Below are positions 9,837 through 21,200 of a stretch of 64,000 nt of DNA, in pieces. Each line of letters begins with the position of its first letter. Positions within the stretch are counted from its first letter, which is position 1. The stretch is from Antedon bifida (Eukaryota > Echinodermata > Crinoidea > Comatulida > Antedonidae). The translations under genes and the position numbers were made by a program. The notes under the pieces are model-generated. The model was not told the DNA's origin and did not search any database. It was given only the letters and a program-made list of their open reading frames with translations. Where the stretch lies: positions 14,513,001 to 14,577,000 of the forward strand of contig OY727095.1 of NCBI GenBank assembly GCA_963402885.1. Direction: 5' to 3'.

Positions 9837-12800
9837 TTAAGCTAAGCGTGAGAAAAAACTTGCAATCTGCTGTGCTGTTAAAAATTCACTCTTGCTAAAT
9901 AGATGTGAACCATCGCTGTGCCTGGCCGATCTCATCTCTCGTGAGACATCACATGGATCAGCTTTCTGTCCTGTCTGCTCTCCAACGTCAAAAACATCAA
10001 TAAGGTAGGTTTTCTGTGGAACAGAAAATCGGGTTTTTTTTGCAGAGGACTTTAACGCCCAGCCCATTTGCAGGTCGGGGCCAATGTCAAACCGTGGCAA
10101 ATCGTTGGTTCTTGTTGGTTCTGGATTTTTAGAAGTACCCTCTTCTAGTTGTGTTGCGTATAATTTCATTGCCCTGTCATATAGTGTTTCATGTTCTAGT
10201 GCGTTCTTGTGATTTTCATAATCTAAGTGTTTCTCTAGGGAAGAGTATCTCTGATATGACCTAATGCAACCTTGTTCGCGACAAAAGAACAGTTTGCTGG
10301 GGGTGCCAGGACTTTCTTCACTTTCTATTTGTTCGTCGTCATTTATATCAGCTTGTTCTTCATGAGATGTCTTGGCTTGTATTCTTGCTTTTACTGTAAT
10401 AAATGATACTTGATTTTGATCAGACGTTGTATCCTTGTTATGAATTAAATTGGGTAGTTTCGAGGGCACACAGAATTTACTCAAAAGTAGATTTTGTCCT
10501 GCACCAATACCATACGCCATCCACACCTTCATGGACCTGCTTCCGAACTCTATGTTGTTGATGTGACTCACGCCTTTCCATTTCCCTGCTGCACAAATAG
10601 TACCAGTAGGTAAAGCACAAACTATGACTTTCACTCCAGGAATGCCTCCAAAGGACTCAATTGCTGCCTTCATCTGCTCTGGATTTTCAATATCTTTTCC
10701 TGAATTAAGATATTTATTCATGTGATTTTTGATATGAGGGTCCGAAAAATCAATACGTCGGATTTTGATCTTCGTTTCTTTCGCTATCTTTGGTAACGAG
10801 AGTAATGTTAGGGCAGAGTGGTAGCATCCTGCATTATCTTGACGCAGATACACAGAGTGTATATCGGGTGCAATAGATGGCAGCTGCCTCAACACATCGT
10901 CGATGATTGCCACAACAGTAGTACTATCCTGACTGCAAGATTTAAAAATATGCACAAACGTAAGCATCTGTACCTCTCTATCTTTATTCTTTTTCGTCAA
11001 GACCGTTATGTGCCACGGAAGTCCACGCTTTCCAAACCAGTCTCTTTGGCTTTCGCGGTATTTACGTGGTACAAACTTCATCGCCCAGTCTAAAACAATT
11101 AGGGCACAACCAGGATTCAAATCTCCTAAAATATCATGTCGTGCAGCGTCTTGGTTAATGGATCTTAAGATATGCGCCTTCCACGTCTCGATGTCTTGGA
11201 CTGACCGTGTAATTACGTACTCCATGTCATCTTTTTCTTCAGAAGAGCAGCGCACTTCGTTTAAAGCTTCAAGAATTTCAGACAAAGCTTCTGGAAATAT
11301 ACGACATCTGTCACATCTTGCATTGTGGTCATGATCACAGACAGTCTGGTAATATTTGTCTTCGCAAGAACTAAGAGCATACGCCCTACAATGATCGGCA
11401 ACTTCAGAATGGTTAGAAATGTGAATCTGCAATAATATATAAAAGGAATTGTATAAAAAATGTAATTAGTCTTGAATGTTTCTTACATGCTTTACTGAGC
11501 AACATACAACGCGCTACTTTGCCTTTTTTATTATATTGTTTTTCTATTTATACTGTAGCAGTTATCAAGATATTTAAACAAGATTGTTATTACCTTATAG
11601 TCACCTTTTAGGTAGCGCTTGGCATCTTTAAGTTTTTGGTTTGTTTGTTTGGCCCAAGTCAAACCCATTTCATAGCAATCTCCCAGCTTATCAACGATGT
11701 TCTCCAGGTCATCGAAGGCTTTTCCACCATTGGCAGAGATATAATCAAGGCCCTGTAAGGATTTGCGTACAGAAGCAGAACAAACACTGAGAACTCTACG
11801 CAATGTACTGCGGCTCATAGGTTGAAAATTCTTCTCTTGACAGTAACTCTCGTATTGAAGAATACATTGTTCTGGGATAAGATTACGCACAACATTTGGG
11901 ATTTTTATAACTCTGTCTGTAGAAAGTTTTAGAGTTTTTTCTCCAAATGGCAAGTCTTGTATAACTTGAGAACTTGTTATAAAGGTAACAAAGTGGTCAA
12001 TTTTCCCTGGCTGTAGGCATACTCTAGTGTTCTTTAGAGGTTGAATTACAGAACCTCTACCATGTAACAATAAATGGTGTTTGGCCACGTTAAAACGGTA
12101 TCTAGTCAAGTTAGGTATCCATTTCTGCAGTTCCTTGAAGGTAACCTTATCAACCATGATCGATAAAATCTGACGTCTTGTACTCCAGTGGTTAGTATGA
12201 AGATAGCATTCTGATAGAGCATCTAATAGAGAAGAATCGGTTCTTTCGTCAGCTTCTGTGGTTTTATCACTTGATAAGCCTTCAAGTAGAGTAGTCGACT
12301 GACCAGGTGCGATTTCTTCCAGGCACATAGAGACAACTTGACGAGCCTTGCGCATGTGGAAACGTTTAGTACGGTCTGAAACTTGCTCCAGCGGTGCAGA
12401 TAAAGGATATCTAATTGGACTGACGTCCCTTGAATTGAGAAATGCATTTAATTTTTCTCTTGGTGTAGATTGAATTGATTCATCTTCTGAGGTAGCTGAA
12501 GCAAAAGTTGGATCGCAAAATTGATATAGGCTCATTTGAGTATCCATAACATCACACGCCGGTGTTTGACAAGTTGGAGTGGCTAATGACATGTAAAACT
12601 CATCCTTATTACTTTCCTGAAAATAAGAATAATATTGGTAAAAAATTACTACTGACTTTGATTCAATTATTGACGCACTGATTCGTGATATATATAAAAT
12701 GATGATGACAATGGCAGGGAATGCAGAAAATATACCTCCTACCACCAACATCCGAAAAAAAATGAACAAAGTAACATGAAACACATTATTTACTTAATCT

Positions 12801-13496
12801 TTCCGCCAATAAATGCGTATTCATAAATGTCATACTGTACGGTATTTTTTAACTTACAGTTGTTAGTGCGCTCATCTGATCGACGAGACTAGGGTTATTT
12901 GTTTCAGTGTTCGAGGTTACAGGTAACAATGACTTCAGCATCTTACGGCAAGTTGAACAGATACCTGATAAAAAGCGTAAAAACATTTACTTACAGGGTT
13001 TTGTTTAACAGTTTAAATTACATTAAATATATAAAAATATAAAAATTAAATTATATTTACCTGAACCAACTTGCAGGAAAGTTCCTGTTTTCTTTAATAT
13101 TAGTTGCGAATCTTCTTTGCTAATACCCCTATCGCACTTGGGTCCCTTTCCTTTGCTTTGGATGTGATTAGAGAGATCAGGCGGCACTCTACATCTGTTG
13201 TTATTTCCTCGAGACCAACCTAAGCCAAGTTCCGATCGATGCAAGGGACAAACAGTCCAACTATGTATATCAGCGGGCAAGGTAAACATGGCTGCTCGAC
13301 TAAGAATTAGGTCTACCTCACTATCGATGCCCGTAAACCTAAACATGTGTCTGTGTGCAGCGATTTCCTTCTGGCATGCTTGTAAAGGTAGGACTTCAGT
13401 GCTCTGTTTGCGGTCTTTTCTATCGAATCCACAAGCTCCGCCAACAACCGATTTAAAAGAACATGAAATCTCCATCTTGTTTGAACTTAAAGCCAT
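9837..13496 (-). CDS. transposase-like protein of the TTAA transposon, four exons, about 1051 residues
   Basis: Exons on the minus strand are 13496-13061, 12964-12858, 12616-11594 and 11426-9837, all with GT donors and AG acceptors. They sum to 3156 nt with no stop before TAA. Exons 1-2 encode a Cys/His-rich N-terminus (CPLHRSELGLGW, CRVPP, GICSTCRKML) suggesting zinc binding. Exon 3 is a 341-residue charged region with several DNA-binding-like helices. Exon 4 holds the likely catalytic core: IVLDWAMKFVP, then YLRQDNAGCYHS, with acidic residues further on (AAIESFGG) that could complete a DDE/D triad. A C2H2-type finger follows (CREQGCIRSYQRYSSLEKH). The product would bind the long arms and insert at TTAA. 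The start is taken at MALSSNKMEISC; an upstream in-frame stretch exists but lacks signals. The superfamily name is uncertain. Confidence 0.75.
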
Positions 13497-13820
13497 CAGA
13501 CAATAAGTATATATAAAAATTATTTTCAACACGTCTTTACATTGTAAGACATAAACTAAAATGGATAACAATTCAGTTCCGTTGTCAACGCCAATGAAGA
13601 TATCGTTGTCTGTCGAATATATGCAGTAAAGTGTTTTGTCTACTGTGGTTAATGTTTTGAAACATTCTCGCTGAGTAAGTTCGACCAGGTTCGACAAACA
13701 GGAAAACGATAACAAGTTAAAACAAAATGTGTTTTTCAGTTTTATCCTATAAACTATGAGAGGATGGAATAATTTATAATAATGTGGTTTGACAAAGAAT
13801 AAGCGAGTGATTTTTAGTTA

Positions 13821-14571
13821 ATTGCTTAATTTTGTATATTGATTAGTAATTGAAATTTTACCAGAAACGTATTTTTAGTTTGTGTTTAAATTGCAACTTA
13901 ATTCAAAATTATTCCAGGAACTTTCAGTTTATCTTTCAATTTTGTTTCGCGTAATAAAAGTTTAGCTCAAAGCGACTTAGATTGCTAAATAGATAACAAT
14001 AGGTGCATCTGATTGATCTTGCCGACAGATAAAATCTTTGAATTTCTTACAACTTTGTGGCTCTGGCGCGGAGCGCAAAATAGTTTCCCCAAATTTTTTT
14101 TACTTGATTCATAAATATTAGTATCTAAACTTTAGATTGATGATTTTTTTATTTAAAAAAAATTCGTCGCACATGAAAAAAAACGTGTTTGTTTTTAACC
14201 TACTTTTTAAGAGTTTTATATATGCTAATTAGTAATTAATTAGTAAAAATCTTTAAATTTTATCAAATTTTTTGAAACTTTACTAAAATATTGTCAAGAT
14301 GCTAGTTAACGTAAGTGTAAAATATTAAAACGCTAGGTTGCTACATTTGGCTTCCAGAGGCTGTTAAACTTAATGTAAATTATACACCAAAAATTAACAA
14401 AATTGGCCGAAAATCGTTATTTTTCGATTTTCTCGAAAACTAAGCGATATTTTACCAAACAAACTACACATCAGGTTTACTTACATCAAGGTCTACCAAT
14501 GTGCAAAATATGAGACAATTCGAAATTTTGACCCTTGCCACCTAATGTTTGATTTTTAGTGACTGGCTCTC
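13821..14571 (-). repeat. right terminal inverted repeat of the 6.66-kb transposon
   Basis: Complement of the left arm at 7912-8660; the tip reads TTTTTAGTGACTGGCTCTC before the TTAA at 14572. Promoter elements of the transposase gene probably lie in or just inside this arm, upstream of the first exon at 13496. Confidence 0.9.
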
Positions 14572-14579
14572 TTAATTTG

Positions 14580-15202
14580 TTACAGTACTTTTACTTGATT
14601 GTAGTGTACTACAGTATGTACTAATGTATGTATGTATGTAACTAAAAACAAATAAACCAACCAACCATCAATGAAAATCTTCCTAGCCATTGTCATTCCA
14701 TTTTGTTCTAAAACTTTAAGAAACTCAACCAACTTTGTGAAATCCTTATCAATGATCCCTCTATGTTCAAAGTCCATAATCATACTCCAGCTGTCTTGAT
14801 ATGTCTTTACCAATATATTGTTAAATAACCTGGCAAGTGTTGATACTTCATCCTCTTTAAGTTCTACTCCCAGTTGATAAACCTTCTGTCTGAAAGGTGT
14901 CAACATTGATACTACATGATCCTTAATATCTTTTGGAGGTTGATTCTCAACGTTTGACTGGAAGCCAAATTGCTTGGTTACTGTTATTGTGTCATATAGA
15001 ATAGTAAGGTTTGATGGACTCAAACTTCCTGAGGCTCTTAAATCCTGTAGCAGATCCCAAACACTTCTAGCTCTTTCCACCTCTACATTCGATTTTGAAA
15101 GATGGTCTTTGTATAAAACTTTCAATATTTTGAGATATCCAAGTCCATCAAACCATGCTGCTGTATCAGTTAACAGTTGCAGGAATTCATTCTCTGAGAT
15201 TT
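14580..15202 (-). CDS. Roco gene last recognised exon: two death-effector-like domains
   Basis: After a TTTTTCATTCCAG acceptor the exon encodes two helical death-fold domains. The first runs from NEFLQLLTDTAAWF through YLKILKVLYKDHL to SGSLSPSNLTILYDTI, with the spacing of a death-effector domain including the usual G.LS..NL turn before the last helices. The second runs from MLTPFRQKVYQLGVEL through EVSTLARLF to HRGIIDKDFTKLVEFLKVL. Tandem DEDs are known from caspase-8-type proteins and cFLIP. The conserved RxDL motif of many DEDs is not obvious, so death domain is an alternative for either copy. The frame runs to TAA at 14580 through a hydrophobic tail that partly translates a TACA-type microsatellite; a weak donor (GATG|GTTGGT, 14666/14665) could end the exon earlier. 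The 6.66-kb transposon begins 9 bp beyond the stop. Confidence 0.8.
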
Positions 15203-18200
15203 CTGGAATGAAAAAATGAGTATGATACCATCAATATAAGTACACACAAAAAAATTTGAAATAATGAGAGAGAGGGAGTTCTTCTTAAAGAAATTAGTAG
15301 AGTAATAGTATTACCCAAATATTATTTATAGTAAATTTAACATACCTTGATTTGAACCGGATGTCCCAACATCATCCGCTGTAACAAATGAAATAATGAT
15401 AAAACAATAATTCATTCCATACTATATGCTAGGATGCAAGCTATGACAGATCATGTTATCACAAATGTAACTGTTGTTTTATAGGCAACAATTTACTTTT
15501 GTGAACACCACATTTAGCAGGTATTGTCACTGCAGAGTGACATTATTGCTATTATATATTGATTCTGATAGTACTACTACTGGTAAGAGGAATGAAGATA
15601 TCACAGCTAATAGAAGCATGTTGTAACAATGTACAGATTATCAACAATGATTCTGATAGTACTACTACTGGTAAGAGGAATGAAGGTATCACAGCTAATA
15701 GCAGCATGTTATAACAATGTATAGATTATCAATAATGATTCTTATAGTACTACTACTGGTAAGAGGAATGAAGGTATCACAGCTAATAGCAGCATATTGT
15801 AACAATGTATAGATTATCAATAATGATTCTGATAGTACTACTACTGGTAAGAGGAATGAAGATATCACAGCTAATAGCAGCATGTTGCAACAATGTATAG
15901 ATTATCAATAATGATTCTGATAGTACTACTATTGGTAAGAGTAATGAAGATATCACAGCTAATAACAGCATGTTGTAACAATGTATAGATTATCAATAAT
16001 GGTTATATTGTACTACTACTGGAAGAGTATTATCAAATATGTCTATTTTCAAATAAGGTACAATATCCTCTTTCTCTATTCTATAATTATTTAAACATGT
16101 CACATTTTTTTGCACAAATAAGTCACAAATTTTTTATAGAACATAAATAGCCTTTTGTTTTTCAGTTTCCTGTGCTGTAGGGATGAGTGGGAGTCCTTCA
16201 TGAAGAAAGTAGTGTATTAATGAAAATGTACTTTAATAAAAATAAATTTATTAAATGACTCTTACATTCAAACAGCCGCTTGTAACATTCGATATCCATT
16301 GTAACAGACTTGCCAGTTTCTGTACACGTTAACTTCCTGCATTGGAAATCTTTAAGAATTTGAAAATGCTTTTTGTCTAATTGATCACTACACTGACAAG
16401 GAATGCATCTCTTGAATGATATCCCCCTTCTACCACCATCTTTAGATTGCTCGAATGACTTCTCAACTGTTGACAAAACCTGAAGATATAAATTTAATGT
16501 TGATAAATTTAACAAATATGAAAGCATCAATGATGCAGTAGCTCACAATGCAAGACATTTTATGTAATGTGAGGCAGGCAATGTTTTCAGATTTATGGTG
16601 TAAATCTGAAAACTTAATTGGGAATAAATCTTTTAATAGGCAGATACATATTAAAATTACTTACTAATTCAATTACAAAAATAAAAGAGAACATGAATGT
16701 AATTTGTTTACGCTGTTTACGGTTCTACTCCGTGTCCAAAGTTGGATCACCGCCTTTTTAAATGATCTAGCTTCCCGGGCCTAACATTCGTCACTGACTT
16801 ACGATGGATAAATTTAATAAAAAATAGGTGTGTTATAAAATAAATAATGAATGTTTTGTATTCGTTGAATGGAGAGAATATGTTATTCATTGACTGCTCT
16901 ATTTTCGGCTCTGCTTTGTTAAAAATAGTGCAGTCAATCTTTCAACTCATAAAATATTCTTACCATCCATCTCATAAATATTCATTATTATACTATACAA
17001 TGCAATGTTGGAAAGTAATATGTAATTGGTTTTTAAAATCAGTATACATTGTAAATATGCAGACATTTTCAGACATCAAGCAAACATGACAAAAAATTGA
17101 GGAGAAAACTTTCTACGTGTATTTTCATAAACTACCTCCAAACAGATAGATAACGTAACTGGTATAGATACATACCAATTTACATGCTTCAGCTGAAGGT
17201 TCCTCATTACTCGTTTCATCAAAAGAATCTGTTCTTTTAATAGCCATCTAGAAAGTAAAAAATAGATGTAATGTTTTGTTATCAGAATTTAGTTTTGGTT
17301 TTATATGCATTTAAAGTAGATTCTGACATGACAGATCAGGGAAAGACTAAGCAACAATATTTAACTTTCATAATTTAGTGATATTTATTAAACATTAGAG
17401 ATTATATATTACCTTTAACAAGAACTTTCGCTCATCATTCTTAGTAATAAATTTGTCAAGAGACAAAGTCACATGATGATTTTCGTCGAGGTAAAGTTCT
17501 GCATAATTACATGCGAGTATTGGGTTAACTCCTTCCTTTTGAAATTTGTTAAGGAATTCAATAATTAAATACGGAAACAATACGTCTGGCAGATATCCCT
17601 CAAAGTCGTAATAGATAGGCCTGCTGATAGATTGTGAATCATCAGGTACTTGTCTCACTTGACTTGTCTTGATAGCAAGTCGCAGTGGTACAAAAAAGGA
17701 TCGTTTTCCAACTGATTTCTGAAATTGTTAATTCGTAACAATGCCATTTAGATTACTTATTATTACAAACTAAAGATACTCTATCATTTAGACATTTTCA
17801 CTAGAAAGTTTATTCAAACTTTGTCTGAACATTTAAATCCAAACTATTAGAATAATACTTTTTATTCTAAATCTTACATGCATCAAATGAAAGATTAAAG
17901 AAACATAACCTACTATAGATGTACTTGCCACATCTTGGCTGTTGGTTGTCTTTCTCTCACATATGAAACCGAATTGAATCATCAGTGCTACAAGGAACTC
18001 AAAATTCTTTCCGTCATCAACTTTACTATCTTTCCATAATTTTCGCAACAAGTCTTCTTCCAGTATGCCTTTGTCAAGCTTATCAAAAGATCTTCTAAAT
18101 TTAGCGGCCTAAAAAAAACACCAACTATCAACCATGTATCGTATTTTGTGTTTATAACAGTTGTGAGGATGACGGAAATAGATACAGTAAGCATTTAGAA

Positions 18201-21200
18201 TATGAATGAACCATGTGTTGGTATACTACAGTATTGTGGTTTAACCCTTTCACTGTGCGTAACATTGAGACAGGTAATTTTTAATAAATTGCAAAAACCT
18301 TTTGTTAAAATTTTTGTGGTGGGTAAAAGGTTGGTCTACATTTTGGAGTAAAAAAATGGTAATATGCATAAATGACATCATTACAGAAGATGATATTAAA
18401 AAATATAGAGGTCGCATGTAGTGCAGGAAAATAGTTTAATACCATACCCAGTAATGATAGTTATATGCAGTTGGACGACATGTTTATACCCTGTAATACT
18501 GGGCACACACAGTGAAAGGGTTAAACCGTGAAATGACTCCAAGTTAGTTTGCTATTCACTTTTATAGCTTCAATTATAATAGATTGAAAGCAGAATATTA
18601 AAAGTGAAATAATTAAAACTTGTAAAAAAATTACAGTAAATTGCAAATGATGCCTTACAGCATACTTTTTATTTTATCTATAGAAAATGTTAAGCATCTC
18701 TATCAAATAATATCAACGACAAATTCTTTGCTAAGGAATAATAAATTACACAGAACAGGAGTAATTATACTACAGTAACACGTTTTTACAATGCAAGACA
18801 TTACATGAGTCTACTTACGGGATATTTTGGGGGAACCACAGTTACAAATTTCGTGACAATTTCAACCAGCCTCAATGGATCTAGCACGACTTTATCCCTT
18901 AATAATTTGTTGTCAGGCATGTAAACAATTTCACCAAGATCGTACAAGAAGTTAAGCAGGACTGATTTGTATTTTTCTTTTTCAACAATACCATTCTTAC
19001 TTTTCAGAATTTTGATCTAAAAGAAATAATAATAAGTATTATTCAGAATAAAAAAAAAATATGAAATCATATTCAGTTTTTGTAACATGTGGGTATTACA
19101 TGAAAAAATAGTTTTAAATATTGAATTTCAATGGCTAATTACCTTATTATTTTCAAACACACAATTTATAAATAAAACAATGGCAGCAAATATCTGAGAT
19201 GAAAATATGATTTTGGATATTGTAATCTAATTATCTATAGACATTTTTTAATTAAAGGGTACTTATATTTAGAAACGTTAACTTTTTTATTTTTAGATAC
19301 TTGCGACTTAATATTAATATAATTTTTCTGAAAAAAAGAACAAAACAAAACAAATAACATTTACCTCTTCTAAAGGACACAAAGAAAAGGAGGGCTGTTT
19401 TTTTCCTCTTAGATGATGTAAATCACATCGAAAACGCATCCACTTTAAAGGAAAAGGCTTTTCTAAAGCTTTCATAAGTTCATCAATAACTTGTTTGAGA
19501 TCACTAAAGCTCTTATCTGTAGTTGGTTGGCTGTTTTCAATGGCAAAATATTTGTGGTAGACATGATTTCCATATGATTTTGTTTTAAGCACATCTTGAA
19601 TAATTTTAAACACCTTTTCTGCCTGTTTGTAAATAATTTTATAACAGTTTACGCCTATATCATAATAAGAATGTGTCAATTTTGTAATTTATCTAAAGTA
19701 ATATTTAAAAACAGTTACAACTGCAATGTATCTTTGGTTGTGGCTATTTATAATAATATAGAAACAAAAGAAGAATTACCTCATCATTTTGCTGTTCTTC
19801 AGTGTCACCAAGCTTACCCTTATGTGTACCCACAATAAGGATAGTTGGTTGGTCAACTTCATTTTCCTCATCTTCTTTCACAATACGACTATGAGAATAA
19901 ACTGACAGGATGTAAGATAATATGAACTGGAGATTGGTCCAATGATGTTGAAATTTCCTCTGAAAAAAAATTACAGAACAATTAACCACAGTTAAACTTG
20001 AAATGCTTAGTTTTTAAAAACATTATCTGGAAGGTATGAAATATTAAATCTTTTATAATAGTTAAACTGTTCTTATAAATTAGAAGACTTGTTCAATCAC
20101 AATGCCTTACTGCTGCCATGCTCTAGAAATACTTACTCCAGTTGAATCAATGAAAGTAGCAAGATCATCCAAGGGTTTACTGAGATCAAACACAACAATA
20201 TATAGTGCTTGAAGTGTCATGAACATCTGCAAAAATATTTAAATATTGACTGATTTTAATCAAGAATATTAAAATATTCTTGAAGGCCTTCTGATAACAT
20301 ATGAACAAATATTATTTTTAATATATGGACCTTAAAGATGTATTGTCCCCCAAAAACATGAAAAATGAAGATTAATTAAATCAGAATTTGAATATTTTGT
20401 TTTTTAAAAAAAACTTAATCACTTCCATAGAAAAAAAAACGAAAACAAATAATGTTTTCACTTATAAAATGACAAAATATAAAAATCCATTGGCTGGCAG
20501 CCAATTTGACCATTTTTTGCTTTAAATTACATTTTGTCAGGTATATACATTTTTTTTTTATCCAATTTTTGGTCAAAGTGGATAACTATTATGTTACATT
20601 AAAATGGAATATTCAAAAAAAGATTTTTTAAGAATTTTTTTTCAGGGGACAATACATATTAATATAATAAAGACTTTCATAAAGGTAAGAGGTAAAGGTA
20701 TTAATAGTTGTCCCCAAGCTTAACTGGAAAGTGAGGAAATTCAGATTAGGCCCTCCACTGACCAACAGCAGCCAGCAGTGCAGCGCCCACCAGATCAGAA
20801 CACCGGGAGACGACCAACTATACATTGGCCATACAATCAATGCAAACTATACAGAAACCAACTTACCCGATGTAGACCATGGTAGATTAATTGTCCCCCA
20901 TGGTCCCAGATGTTGAATGTTTCTTCCAAAACCTCCTCCTTATTTTCCTCAACTTCCTTGATTACATCCTTATCTAATTGTTGATCTGTATCAAATGGAA
21001 CAGCTTGAGTAGCTGCATCAGCACCTGTAGTGGAAACAAGTGTTTTGGTCATTCCAAAAATGGCGTCACAAGCATCATTATTTTAATATTTTAATTTATC
21101 ATAGTTAATCAGTCAGTTAAAAAAGTTACTATGAGTATAGTTGTCTTCATTATCATCATAGTGAGCTTTCTTACCGGGATGGTGAGCGAAAGGGGACGGT

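Larger units (their letters stand above)
7912..14571 (-). mobile_element. complete TTAA-flanked DNA transposon with long inverted repeats
   Basis: A 6660-bp element bordered by TTAA at 7908-7911 and 14572-14575. The outermost bases GAGTGCTTGTCACC and the complement of the right end, GAGAGCCAGTCACT, start inverted repeats of about 750 bp. Inside, on the minus strand, lies a four-exon gene for a large transposase-like protein plus a C-terminal extension after a single stop. A TTAA duplication is typical of piggyBac and Kolobok superfamilies. The protein does not look like a piggyBac transposase to me, so Kolobok or an unnamed TTAA group is more likely (inference). The long intact reading frame and well-preserved arms suggest recent activity. 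Two small palindromic elements are nested near the left arm. Confidence 0.85.

Noticed and set aside
9518-9898. Plus-strand ORF of 126 codons
   Set aside because: It is the antisense of the acidic and SAP-like tail and of the end of the transposase; its His-rich run mirrors the Asp codons.
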